Shown one piece after another: positions 8,418 through 17,641 of a stretch of 64,000 bases of DNA. The stretch is from NCBI GenBank assembly GCA_050633525.1, contig JBOEGR010000045.1, forward strand, positions 1-64,000, written 5' to 3'. The notes beneath the pieces are model-generated. The model saw only the letters and a program-made list of their open reading frames with translations, was not told the origin of the DNA and searched no databases. The stretch comes from CANLBN01 sp050633525. Lineage in GTDB: Bacteria; Pseudomonadota; Gammaproteobacteria; Pseudomonadales; Cellvibrionaceae. Made by a program: the position numbers and the translations under genes. Within the stretch, counting starts at the first letter, position 1. Each line of letters starts with the position of its first letter.

Positions 8418-9203
8418 TTAAAGTCCTAACTCTGATCGGTTAATGGCATAGGGTTTATCCTTACGATAAAGGTAAATATCGCTTGGCTTTTTGCTGATTG
8501 CGTTTAGTGAGGCTTTTAAACCATTATCAATATTGAGAGTCATTTGTGCGGTATCCACTAATACTCTATTGATATGGTTATGTTTAGCCCACTTGATCAC
8601 ATCGTCTTTATTACGGGTATTAAGCAGGTAGATATCGACACCCAAACCAACCAATTGCTTGGCATTGCGTTGAATCAATGTTTCCAGCTTTTTTATATCA
8701 ACACTGCATGATTGGCAGTCAAGATCAGCAAAGTAAAGCAATCGGTCGCCCGACAAAAATTCTGTATGGCTGTGTTGACTATCGAACAACTGTTTGACCT
8801 GATTATCGTAATAGGGCTTAAGTAATGCGGGATCGATAATCTTGGCATCGGGGTAAAGGCGTGTAAAGGCTTTACTATAATCACGCTGGAAACGCTGTGC
8901 GCGTTCAGTTAATTCATGCTCTTGCACGGCATAACGCTCTGCATAATATTGCCGCTGGATATCCGAATCGGCATACATGCCCAATGCAAGCAGAGGATCA
9001 ATATTGGGGTTCCACTTTCCTAGAGGGCCTTGAATAATATCAAGGTACTGTTGATACTCGTCTTGGGTTATACCCCAAAGTATTGCCTTTTCTTCAATGG
9101 ATTTTTTAAGTTCACTGGTCTTTGTGACTGATTGACTATAACTATCCTCAGCCAAGCCAGGCAAACTCATCACACATAACAGCAACCATACGACCTGTTT
9201 CAT
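8418..9203 (-). CDS. ICE exported protein, TIGR03759 family
   Basis: This is a 261-residue exported protein with a signal peptide (ending GLAEDS). Diagnostic stretches are WGITQDEYQQYL, GPLGKWNPNIDPLLALGMYA, RLYFADLDCQSC-type sequence and LGVDIYLLNTRNKDDVIKWA, which match TIGR03759 (PFL_4693) proteins. The CQSC pair and following fold suggest a thioredoxin-like domain. It overlaps the upstream lipoprotein gene by four bases. The family is a marker of this ICE type; the exact job is unknown. Confidence 0.85.
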   Translation of the reverse strand: MKQVVWLLLCVMSLPGLAEDSYSQSVTKTSELKKSIEEKAILWGITQDEYQQYLDIIQGPLGKWNPNIDPLLALGMYADSDIQRQYYAERYAVQEHELTERAQRFQRDYSKAFTRLYPDAKIIDPALLKPYYDNQVKQLFDSQHSHTEFLSGDRLLYFADLDCQSCSVDIKKLETLIQRNAKQLVGLGVDIYLLNTRNKDDVIKWAKHNHINRVLVDTAQMTLNIDNGLKASLNAISKKPSDIYLYRKDKPYAINRSELGL

Positions 9204-9820
9204 GGTATCTTCCTTGTAATACGTTGCTGGCTGATTTCGTGAATAAATATGGCTTTATTTTCTGAGCGATCAATAGTGATCAAACGCCATTGATCAATAG
9301 CATCATTAACTGCTAAAAACTGATAGTCTGATGAATGCTTTAGACTAAGCTTGAATTGATTGCCCCATACCATTATTCCCAATAACTGGGGGTTAAATGG
9401 GTAAGCTTTCTTCTTTTTTTGTACAGGTTTAGAGCTTGACTTAAGCTTATTGGCCACTTGTTTGGCAAGCTGGCCATGCTGATAATTAATGCTAGTGAGC
9501 CTTTCTGACAGGTCTTCTATGGCCGCTTGGTTTTTCTGATAACTTTCTTTAAGCAAATCTATTTCGTTATCAATACCACTTATTTTTTGGTTTATTTGAT
9601 CAGCTTCTTTGCCCAAAGATGTAAATTTCTCTTGAGCTTGTTGTTGATCAAGCTGTATCTGATTTACTACGGATACCTTAAATTCCTCAAAGGTAGATAA
9701 ACTCACCGTTTCTTTATCTGTATCTAATACTTGTTCATTTTGGTCAATATTTTCCTTACAAGCAGCAATTGATATGGACAGCAAAAGTATTAACAGCAAT
9801 TTAACCCAGTAATTATTCAA
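9200..9820 (-). CDS. Coiled-coil lipoprotein of the conjugation operon
   Basis: This 206-residue protein starts with a lipoprotein signal (LLLSISIAAC, lipobox Cys near residue 21). Residues about 55-120 form a heptad-like coiled coil (KEADQINQKISGIDNEIDLL and onward), followed by a basic KKKKAYPF segment and a small beta-rich C-terminal domain. It overlaps pilL upstream and TIGR03759 downstream by four bases each, so the three are translationally coupled. Position and architecture suggest a structural part of the transfer apparatus; I have no family name. Confidence 0.75.
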   Translation of the reverse strand: MNNYWVKLLLILLLSISIAACKENIDQNEQVLDTDKETVSLSTFEEFKVSVVNQIQLDQQQAQEKFTSLGKEADQINQKISGIDNEIDLLKESYQKNQAAIEDLSERLTSINYQHGQLAKQVANKLKSSSKPVQKKKKAYPFNPQLLGIMVWGNQFKLSLKHSSDYQFLAVNDAIDQWRLITIDRSENKAIFIHEISQQRITRKIP

Positions 9821-10635
9821 AATGATACTCCCTTATCTTTAGCACTTTTCCATTGCTGGTAATGGGACAATACAAACTGCTGGGCTTGCTTAGCCGATAT
9901 TGATTGCACAAAGGCTTTTCTCGGCAAAATCAGCCGTGTACCTTCAATCAGCCAATTCATGTTTTCATCTAAGAATGAACCAGAGTTTTTCAGGTAGAGA
10001 GCCGTCATTATTTTTTCAGCACTGGCTTGATAGTGGTTTAAGGTGTAAGCGATGCTGGATAGTGTTTGGCCTCTGGTTACAGGCCCGTAATAATGTCGAG
10101 ACGTTTCTGTATCGGAAGTATCCGTGATAAAGCCTTTAGGCTCTGAAGCTAGGTTGTCTTGATTTTTTAGCCAATCATTTTTTGCACTCGAAATCTCCTT
10201 GGCAGAAATATAATTTTTGTGAACTTTATTTAGTTGATAGCCAATCGTTCTTTTAACGGGATTAACCATCAAAGAAAAGCTTTCTCCACCCAGCACTTCC
10301 AAAGCTGAGCGTAGAGAAACACTATCGAACTCACGGTGTATATCGGGTAGCGTTAAGGCATATAGATAATATTGACTATCATTTTTTGCGCTTATATCAG
10401 CCATTGAATAACCACTGGGTAGCAGTAAAAACTCTATGGCTTTACCGACTGTTTTTATCTCAGAGGGAATACGCAATTGGATAATGACAGAAAGCAAATC
10501 GTGCTGTTCAACAGGCGGCGATGTACTGATGTCGCTATACCGATTAACTTTAATGCTATCATCTTGTAATTCAGTCGCTATAACGGTTGTTGAGAATGCT
10601 AAAAGTACAACCAACGTTAACCCACGTAATAACAT
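9817..10635 (-). CDS. pilL: ICE PilL-like protein (TIGR03748)
   Basis: This 272-residue exported protein has a signal peptide (ending VIATEL) and a PilL N-terminal domain (IKTVGKAIEFLLLPSGYSM, SVSLRSALEVLGGESFSLMV, TIGYQL). The C-terminal part contains GPVTRGQTLSSIAYTL and YLKNSGSFLDENMNWLIEGTRLILP, which resembles a FimV/LysM-like peptidoglycan-binding repeat. This matches the PFGI-1 class PilL of integrating conjugative elements. It opens the minus-strand conjugation operon, so the operon promoter should lie just to its right (about 10640-10730). Confidence 0.82.
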   Translation of the reverse strand: MLLRGLTLVVLLAFSTTVIATELQDDSIKVNRYSDISTSPPVEQHDLLSVIIQLRIPSEIKTVGKAIEFLLLPSGYSMADISAKNDSQYYLYALTLPDIHREFDSVSLRSALEVLGGESFSLMVNPVKRTIGYQLNKVHKNYISAKEISSAKNDWLKNQDNLASEPKGFITDTSDTETSRHYYGPVTRGQTLSSIAYTLNHYQASAEKIMTALYLKNSGSFLDENMNWLIEGTRLILPRKAFVQSISAKQAQQFVLSHYQQWKSAKDKGVSF

Positions 10636-10734
10636 TGCTGTTTCCTTTATCTTGTTTAAAGCTATATCATTACCGAATTAAACAAGGCCCACCACACGAA
10701 ACATTACAGACTTAAAAAAACAATAAACATTAAA

Positions 10735-11052
10735 TTACATCAGTTTTCTTGGGTATTGAACCAAGATATAAGGATTCATATTATCGTCAAATTCCAGAGA
10801 AGCTTTTAAATCAATTGATTTACCCTCTCTATCATTGATACTAAACTCAACATCAATATGATGGCGGTGAATAATAAGTTGTGATGCACAAGCATCAAGG
10901 ATGTCCTCCACCCATAACATATCGGAATCATCATCTATATAATAATCATTCCAAACATCCTGTAAGATCATTACAGGAAAAACAAACCCATAATGTTTTG
11001 CCCGATTTGAGACAGAAAAAAGTACTTTATCTTCAACTTCTATATTGACCAT
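10735..11052 (-). CDS. Hypothetical acidic ICE protein
   Basis: This 105-residue, Asp-rich soluble protein (WNDYYIDDDSDMLWVEDIL) has no signal peptide or membrane segment, and I do not recognise a family. It lies between the recombinase at 11094 (42 bases upstream) and pilL, on the same strand. The coding potential is moderate; the regular residue composition favours a real gene. Confidence 0.5.
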   Translation of the reverse strand: MVNIEVEDKVLFSVSNRAKHYGFVFPVMILQDVWNDYYIDDDSDMLWVEDILDACASQLIIHRHHIDVEFSINDREGKSIDLKASLEFDDNMNPYILVQYPRKLM

Positions 11053-11093
11053 GACTGACCAACTCCTGATATAAAAAATTATTAAACTGCTTG

Positions 11094-11960
11094 TTACTTT
11101 CCTATGTAAATTGCAACCACTTCGAGCCTTTCGTGCCCCAGCTCTCTTGCCAGAATCAATCGCGCTTCTCGATCAATTTGCTTTTGCTGATGATCCAATT
11201 GTTTAAACATTGAGCCTCCCCGATGAGAGCATTCCCAACCAGTTAATTGGAAATATCGATTTTGTGCATATTGATGCCTCAACCCGTGTAATTTCCTCAG
11301 CCCAGCATTATTAGTTAATTTTTCATACTTCTTGTATTGCTGTATAAATTTTTTATCATTGGGTATTAAAGAATCTGACCCAACCAAAGCTTTTATTTCA
11401 TTCAATAGTTCACGCTGTTCTTGATTGAGTATTGGAATAACTCTTGATCTACCGCCTTTACACCAGCTCGACTTAAGCTTTATATGGTCGCCTTTATCTG
11501 CATAGCCAACACTAAACTTGATGGACTCTTCTTTTCTCAAGCCAAATAACTTAGCTAATTTCAAGCTAAGAAGAACATACTGGTCTGAAATTTTATTCAG
11601 TTGCTCTTCTTTAACATTACAGGCTTTTGAATAAGGTGTGATATAGGTTCGCTTGCCTATTCCATAATATTCATTTTGGCCCGCAATAAGATTATGCTTA
11701 CCTATCTTGCTGGCCCACCAGCGCAATACCGTCATACGGGTTTTTATTGTGCCAATACTCAATTGGTTTTCTCTCCAATAATTAACAAGCGCCCAAATAT
11801 GCTTTTCTTTTAAAGAATCCTTACCCATATGCCGAAAACCTAATGATTCCAGTGTTCTCGAAATCGCTCTTAGCTCACGATAGCGCTTGCCCTGTGTAGC
11901 ACGACTGCCATTGAAATTAGTCGTACACAAATTTCGCAATTCGTACCAAAGCTTTTTCAT
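11094..11960 (-). CDS. Tyrosine recombinase, Integrase_1-type
   Basis: This 288-residue protein has the tyrosine recombinase core: Arg in LFGLRKEES, Lys in the beta-hairpin (KSSWCKGGRSRVIPI), HGLRHQYAQNRY, and LGHERLEVVAIYIG with the Tyr near the end. The N-terminal SAM-like part (RATQGKRYRELRAISRTLESLGFRH) matches the phage-integrase N-terminal/Integrase_1 pair found inside many ICEs. It differs from the element's own integrase at 22393, because it is shorter and lacks the DUF4102 arm-binding domain. It may act on an internal cargo or on resolution; neither can be decided here. Confidence 0.85.
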   Translation of the reverse strand: MKKLWYELRNLCTTNFNGSRATQGKRYRELRAISRTLESLGFRHMGKDSLKEKHIWALVNYWRENQLSIGTIKTRMTVLRWWASKIGKHNLIAGQNEYYGIGKRTYITPYSKACNVKEEQLNKISDQYVLLSLKLAKLFGLRKEESIKFSVGYADKGDHIKLKSSWCKGGRSRVIPILNQEQRELLNEIKALVGSDSLIPNDKKFIQQYKKYEKLTNNAGLRKLHGLRHQYAQNRYFQLTGWECSHRGGSMFKQLDHQQKQIDREARLILARELGHERLEVVAIYIGK

Positions 11961-12424
11961 TGAGGTAGATTACTGTAATTTCTCAGCATAAATAGTCGTT
12001 AACTTTTCAGACTTTAAAAAATCTTATTCAGTCGTTTACTGTGGAATCAGGAGATTTATGAATTAACAGGCATACAAAATCAGTCCGAAAGCTGACGCTT
12101 AGGGATTCTATTGCTATCAATCTTTAGATTTTTAATAGCCTGCTTGTAGCTAATGGTGTTAAAAATCTGGTGAGTGGATGTGACACAACGAATCGATTCC
12201 AATTCGCTGTCTTCATACACGGTATGAAGCAAGGTCTTAGGACACCACCCCTAAAATCTAATGTGGCTATGCGAAGCCGCCTGAATGTTAAACCTGTGGA
12301 ATGATCACTCAGGGTTTTCGATCAATAGTGATTAGCTCATAGCGTATGACGCTATCTCATGATTTATTTCCTCTTAGTTAATGGTTAATAAACACTATTC
12401 AATACTGATATTTCACAGCTTAAA

Positions 12425-12464
12425 AATATATTTCAAACAACTGCAATATATTTCAGATGAGTGC
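12425..12464. repeat. Two tandem 20-bp units
   Basis: AATATATTTCAAACAACTGC and AATATATTTCAGATGAGTGC stand head to tail with four differences, and a third partial copy (AATAAAATCTC) follows. The pattern is iteron-like, but only two full copies exist. Confidence 0.5.
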
Positions 12465-13011
12465 AATAAAATCTCTAAGTCTTTGATTTATCTATGCAAT
12501 AAGTATATTTTCGTCTTTACATTTCACTTTCTATTAACCCACATTGTTTCGTGCTGACTTTCATAGAAAATCAACCAACCAGTTGGGCGCTGGTTTGTTT
12601 GTATAGCGTTTAGTAGAGCTACATTATGTGAAAGGCCGATAATTCAAACGGAATGAATACCGGATTATTGGAAAGCTGTTACACGCTTAATCTGACAAAA
12701 GCTGTCAGTTGTAAATGGCAACAATAACGGGACAGTTACATTAGAAAATAACTAAAAAAGAAACCACAATAACTAATGTGGCAATAAGATGGATGCAATT
12801 ACCTGAATCGGTAATGATAATAACAATAGAGGCCAATGTTGGCGGACGACATTATAGGAATGTGGCCTTTCGTCACTGAAACAACAACCTTAGTGTAAAT
12901 AGGCTTCGAGATATTTGCAACGGTTTCCGTAAAAAATTCTGCGACTATTATCCAGCGGTTATCCAAGCCGTTTTTAATTTTATAATTGAAATTCAATGAC
13001 TTGTTGCTGTT

Positions 13012-13058
13012 TCCGCGACTGTTACCTCCCCCTTTGCGGTTGAGGTAACAGTCGCGGA
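13012..13058. repeat. 17-bp perfect inverted repeat (large hairpin)
   Basis: TCCGCGACTGTTACCTC (13012-13028) and its exact reverse complement (13042-13058) flank a 13-base loop CCCCTTTGCGGTT. No U-run follows on either strand, so it is not a typical terminator. It lies 115 bases beyond the 3' end of the helicase gene, at the edge of the defence island. Confidence 0.8.
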
Positions 13059-13172
13059 GCTGTTGTTGATTAGTTTAATCGTATGGGTTTTATAAGACCT
13101 GATAAGCTAATAATTACCTCTTTAATCATTACACACGCAGTTATAGGTCTAGCCCTAATTTTTAAAATAGAA

Positions 13173-16100
13173 CTATTTTAAAGCTATCGTTCGTTGATTT
13201 AGTGACCTTTTTAGAATCTCAATTTCACTCTTCACTCGCGTACTCTTATAAACTAACGAAGTTTCTTGACGAACGTATTGCCCTTGCCTAGAAGCACTAA
13301 ACCAATTAAATGAACCAACGCATAATAGTTTTGAATCAATCATAACAATCTTGCTATGTACCCGTTTGACAAGAACAAGCTGAATTCCATAACCTTTAAG
13401 CCACTCTACTAGAGAAAATAACTGCTTCCTTTTGGCCGTTTTTTCATCATAAGTATCTGCGTGGCAATTTAACTCAAAGTCTGTATATACCTTTATAATG
13501 ACTTTACGCATGTGTGCTTCAGACATACTTTGCAAGACAGTGGAATCACTGAGAAAATCCTGCCTTATCCAGGGCGTTACAATATGAATTTCATCTAAAG
13601 CTTGATTTATAGCCTGAACGAGAAACTGATCATGTTCTTCAGCATCGTATAATGGAGTAACTGCATGTGACGTGACCAAATCTTTTCTAGGTAAAGCAGG
13701 ATACTCAATAGTATTTTTTGGAGACTTAAACAAATATTTAGCCAATAGTCCTCTCGGTGAGACTTCATCCTGATGTGATGTAAAAACATCCATATCACCG
13801 AAAACGAGAAAGTGATCTTTAGCGCGAGAGACTGCGACATTGAGCATACTGTTAGAACGATCAATAAAATAACCATCAGCATGTTTGGAATAGACAGAGG
13901 AAAATATTACAACAGGTCGCTCAGCCCCTTGAATGGCATGTACAGTACCAACAACCATTTCACCTTCATTTTTACCGACTTTTATACCGTTATTTCTACA
14001 TGCTTGAGAAATGGCATTTGTCTGACTGCCAAAGGGAGTGATAACGCAAACGATATCGCTGAGGCTTTTTTTATCATACTTAGACTCCAATTGTTGGCGA
14101 TTATCAGCCAACCACTTAGCGATGGTTTGTGCCTCCAGTTCATTATATCGGCTGCCACCAATCGCTTTTTGACACATCCCATCAATGTGCAAGTGCCCTA
14201 CTGTTGGAAGAGCCTCATGATTTGGTGAGTCACCACGCATGGGAATGAGTTTTTCGTCGTAACACAATTCGTTACAAAAATTGATAATGTCGTTATAACA
14301 GCGTCGATGTTCATAAAGGTACATGCCTCGTTCCATATCTTTGTCATAGTGGTAATGAGACAGCATTTGAGCAGATTTCATCACACTGCCACCAAAAACG
14401 GTTTTTCCCATATCTTTCAAGTGACTATAATGATCTTGAGTATTATTGTGCGGAAGTAACCCAATTTGATGCAAATTGCCTATATCAACTTGAGATGAAA
14501 GTGACTGAATAGGCTCAATTTGTCGCGTATCGCCAATGACGACTGCTCGTTTAGCTAATGACAGAGAAGCACCAGCAAGCTCTGGAGGAATCAGACCGCC
14601 TTCATCAACAATCAGCAAATCTATAAAATTATAGTTATATTCAGTCAAAAAGTTGCCATCATCTTCTCGTCTGGTGCCAGACATATGAGAGGGGAGCATA
14701 TATAACGTAGAAACAATGCAAGGGGTGACCATCATCCGTCTTTGCCATCGCCTTTGTTTTATCTTAAGGCCATTCGCTCGATGCTTTTCAACTTCTTGCA
14801 GCCGTTCTCGAACATCAAGTAACCATCTACCCTCCCAGTAGTGAACAGCCAACCTGAACATTTTAAAGCGCACTGTTGCATCAAGAAATTCATCTAAATC
14901 ACTAAGTACGATATTGTCAGCGTCTGACAATCCGAAAGCCTCTACAATAGATACCCACGCCTCTTTACAGCTCGCTAATTTGTTAATAGCCTTATCATAT
15001 TTTTCCTTTGTTTTTTCATATGACAACATCGCTTTCTTTTCATTTTTTAAAAAAGAAACAAGCTCTTCTTCTATTTTATCAATGTCGATAACACTATCTT
15101 CGCCATAGAAAGAACTAAAATTTTCCTTGACAAACAACTGCGCCAGACGCTCACGTTTATTACGAATAGGAGGAAGCCAAGATAGAAGTGCATACCAGAT
15201 TGATTCATTTGATAAGTATTTTAGCCAATCTGTTTGTGCTTGCCTGATATTGATAATAGCTGTTGAGCATTCCTCCATTTCTTTATCCAGAGTTGCCACT
15301 TTTTCATCAGGATCATTCCCTAAGATTTCGGTATAATCTTCTAATGCAGACGTGTAAGCTTCCCAGGCAGGCTCAATTTTTAACAGTTGTTTAGACAGAG
15401 AAATAAGCGTCTTTCTTAGCTTTTCCACAACATGAGAAACACTGATATTTTTTTCACTGTTATAAAACCCCTCAGCTTTTTCCTTGTAATAAAGCTCAGC
15501 ACGCTCCAAATATTCCTTATTTTCTATCTTTTTAAAAAAATTCTCTGTTTGATATTTTTTGCCCGACTTACTCTCTTCATCCCTGGAGGGAAAATAGGCA
15601 CCATAGCTGGTTACATCAGGGAGCCATCTTCCTGCCAAGGAATCGCTCCCCTCTGAAAAGTCTTTTCCAAAAGCATCAATAACATTGCTCGTCGCTTGGT
15701 TATTGGCAGAGGCTGCGATAATGACCGGGGGATTATCACCAGCAATAGCGGCTTTAGTCCAAAGCGTTGCTACCAGTGATAGAACTAAGGTTGTTTTTCC
15801 TGTTCCAGGAGGGCCATTAACCGCTATCATCTGGCCATCTTTAACCGATAAAATATGACTTAAAGCATCTCTCTGCGCTGTGGCAAGGCCGTATTGGTCG
15901 CTCGCATGGGCTAAACGCTCTGCAACAAGGCTATTATCATTTAAAGTCTGTTTTAGGGAAGAGACTTTATCGCAGGCATAAGTATCGAGTAGCGAAGTAC
16001 ATGGGTTGGTACGTCTGAGGTGATCGTATAACTTTAATATATGCTGAGCCGCACCTTGTAATTGATCAACACTCAGGATAAACCCATAATCAGCTTTTAA

Positions 16101-16688
16101 ATAACCTTGAAGGTCACTTAACCATTCATCGGCAACAGCATTCAGTAATTTTTCACAATACGACTTATATTCTATCCAATAACGACTATGAGCTTCATCT
16201 ACATTATTTTCTTCTTGTCCTAGTTGGTCATCACTATAAATCAGTTCGGTAAAAGATTCTTTACTTAGAAAAGTATCGAGATCTTCTACACTACCTATTG
16301 AATAGGTTTTTGCCTCCAGAGGCTCTAAAATATCTCGCGGAACTACTGGGGTCGAAGAAGGGTAAAGTCTGCCTGAGCGTGACAGCTTTGCAAAACATAG
16401 AAGTGGTGTAATGCTACTGGGAGAGTTGTCATTTTTTTCAGTTCCACGTTCTACTCGATAGATAAAAACGAGGGGTCTAAAGGCTACTGAAATCGTTAGG
16501 ATTTCCTCATCAATACCATCGAATAATTTCTCTGTAATATCACTAGCTAACGATCCTTTCTCTAGTATTTCTGAATCTAATTTATGGAATTGTTTTGTCT
16601 CGTTAGTACGGAATGCACCTTGCCCCAGAGAAGTATCCGCTAGAGAATTACGCCAATACTCAGCCCACAATAATGTTTTTTCATTCAT
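13173..16688 (-). CDS. SF1 helicase-PLD nuclease fusion (type II Mokosh-like, MkoC-like)
   Basis: This is a 1171-residue protein with an N-terminal region of unknown fold (1-280), an SF1 helicase core of the COG1112/Upf1-like type and a C-terminal phospholipase-D domain. Visible motifs are Walker A GPPGTGKTT (about 292), Walker B VDEGGLIPPEL (about 690), GDTRQIEP, TPFGSQ, VGTVHAIQGAERPVVIFS and NVAVSRAKDHF (about 950). The PLD motif HSKIVMIDSKLLCVGSFNW is at about 1110-1130, with a single HxK...D...GS copy. A long helical insert separates motifs Ia and II. One protein carrying COG1112 helicase plus PLD is the layout of type II Mokosh anti-phage systems. Its place in an ICE cargo beside other nuclease-like genes fits defence. 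A general RNA/DNA repair helicase is the alternative. Confidence 0.8.
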   Translation of the reverse strand: MNEKTLLWAEYWRNSLADTSLGQGAFRTNETKQFHKLDSEILEKGSLASDITEKLFDGIDEEILTISVAFRPLVFIYRVERGTEKNDNSPSSITPLLCFAKLSRSGRLYPSSTPVVPRDILEPLEAKTYSIGSVEDLDTFLSKESFTELIYSDDQLGQEENNVDEAHSRYWIEYKSYCEKLLNAVADEWLSDLQGYLKADYGFILSVDQLQGAAQHILKLYDHLRRTNPCTSLLDTYACDKVSSLKQTLNDNSLVAERLAHASDQYGLATAQRDALSHILSVKDGQMIAVNGPPGTGKTTLVLSLVATLWTKAAIAGDNPPVIIAASANNQATSNVIDAFGKDFSEGSDSLAGRWLPDVTSYGAYFPSRDEESKSGKKYQTENFFKKIENKEYLERAELYYKEKAEGFYNSEKNISVSHVVEKLRKTLISLSKQLLKIEPAWEAYTSALEDYTEILGNDPDEKVATLDKEMEECSTAIINIRQAQTDWLKYLSNESIWYALLSWLPPIRNKRERLAQLFVKENFSSFYGEDSVIDIDKIEEELVSFLKNEKKAMLSYEKTKEKYDKAINKLASCKEAWVSIVEAFGLSDADNIVLSDLDEFLDATVRFKMFRLAVHYWEGRWLLDVRERLQEVEKHRANGLKIKQRRWQRRMMVTPCIVSTLYMLPSHMSGTRREDDGNFLTEYNYNFIDLLIVDEGGLIPPELAGASLSLAKRAVVIGDTRQIEPIQSLSSQVDIGNLHQIGLLPHNNTQDHYSHLKDMGKTVFGGSVMKSAQMLSHYHYDKDMERGMYLYEHRRCYNDIINFCNELCYDEKLIPMRGDSPNHEALPTVGHLHIDGMCQKAIGGSRYNELEAQTIAKWLADNRQQLESKYDKKSLSDIVCVITPFGSQTNAISQACRNNGIKVGKNEGEMVVGTVHAIQGAERPVVIFSSVYSKHADGYFIDRSNSMLNVAVSRAKDHFLVFGDMDVFTSHQDEVSPRGLLAKYLFKSPKNTIEYPALPRKDLVTSHAVTPLYDAEEHDQFLVQAINQALDEIHIVTPWIRQDFLSDSTVLQSMSEAHMRKVIIKVYTDFELNCHADTYDEKTAKRKQLFSLVEWLKGYGIQLVLVKRVHSKIVMIDSKLLCVGSFNWFSASRQGQYVRQETSLVYKSTRVKSEIEILKRSLNQRTIALK

Positions 16689-17176
16689 TTAAGCTATTAG
16701 CTCCTAAACAGTCAGCTTTGGCGCGTTTATCAACCTATATGCTAAAAATAAGCATACTTGATTATCATTTGCACCAATCAGGTAAGCGACCATAACATTT
16801 TTACAAACTTAAAGGTGATGAAGCACATCGAACTCACCCTAATCATTAAAAATAATAGGTTTGAACCTTACATTTATACCTGTGGCTGTAGTAATAACGA
16901 ATTTAATGATAAAGATAATACTGATGGATTTAGATCTCCCCAGAACGAACAAATTTTAACCAAGACCGCTCTTTGGAATGATGCTCGCCAGATAGAGGCG
17001 ACATAATGGTTTAGACAAACAAAGCTTAAGCTTTTTTACGTTCTTATAAGTCTGAAAAGTATACGCCACATCAATTTATTTGATTGCTAGACAATAAAGC
17101 CTCTATAGCCCTTGAGCTAAAACGCCATTAGTTTTTGATTAATGGATTAGTGCCCATCTAATATAGGTAACTAGCA
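16689..17176. other. Intergenic stretch with a doubtful small reading frame
   Basis: This stretch lies upstream of the helicase-PLD gene, so its promoter should be here, reading leftward. A plus-strand frame starting with the ATG at 16818 (MKHIELTLIIKNN, ends 17006) follows AAAGGTG too closely for a normal ribosome site; its Cys pair (TCGCSNN) is noted, but I cannot support it as a gene. Nothing else is seen. Confidence 0.35.
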
Positions 17177-17464
17177 ATGATAACTAAATATCACCTCAAT
17201 CAGCGTGTGATAGTCATACATAAAATATTGGTTGTTAAACTGTTGTCCAACAATCTGTCTACGCCAATTAGTGACGTGTTCTATTTAGGTAGAATCGCCG
17301 CTATGTTCAATAGCGATCAACTGTTAATTCGACGAGATAAGTCTAAGCTTTCTACTGCAAACGAAGTGGTAGAGTTTCAATGGATTAATCTCGCAACAGA
17401 AGATTACTTTGTTTTACCATTCTCACTTGCAAAACAGTGTCAATTAGCTATCCAGCAAGCATGA
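17177..17464 (+). CDS. Hypothetical protein (95 aa)
   Basis: This small soluble protein is not recognised. It has regular beta-rich content (YHLNQRVIVIHKI, FQWINLATEDYFVLPFSLAK) and an AGGT about eight bases before the ATG at 17177. It stands alone between the defence genes on the opposite strand. Composition and start context make it a plausible gene, but no function or partner is visible. Confidence 0.5.
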   Translation: MITKYHLNQRVIVIHKILVVKLLSNNLSTPISDVFYLGRIAAMFNSDQLLIRRDKSKLSTANEVVEFQWINLATEDYFVLPFSLAKQCQLAIQQA

Positions 17465-17641
17465 CTGGTAATTATTTTATCAGCCCAATGAAAATATTAC
17501 TCATTGGGCTATTTTTACCAACCCTAATTTTTAAATTAAATGCGTACATTCCTGTAAGTCAGCACCAACCATAATAGAATAAAGAGATAGATATTTTTCT
17601 CTAAATTTATGGTTTTATTAGCGTTCATTTGGCCTATCACA

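Larger units (their letters stand above)
11961..13172. other. 1.2-kb non-coding stretch between recombinase and defence gene
   Basis: No convincing gene is seen in about 1,200 AT-rich bases; a 65-codon minus-strand frame at 12799-12996 starts with TTG and looks accidental. The stretch holds a pair of 20-bp tandem units (12425-12464) and a 17-bp perfect inverted repeat (13012-13058), listed separately. Such a region in an ICE could carry oriT, a small RNA or old insertion scars. Confidence 0.5.

Noticed and set aside
12799..12996. 65-codon minus-strand frame
   Set aside because: TTG start, no ribosome site, and it lies in a gene-poor zone.
13012..13058. An integron attC site
   Set aside because: The GTTRRRY core is not met (GTTACCT), and no integron integrase or cassettes are near.
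16818..17006. 62-residue plus-strand frame with a Cys pair
   Set aside because: The Shine-Dalgarno-like AAAGGTG touches the start codon, and no relative or partner is evident; kept only as a note.
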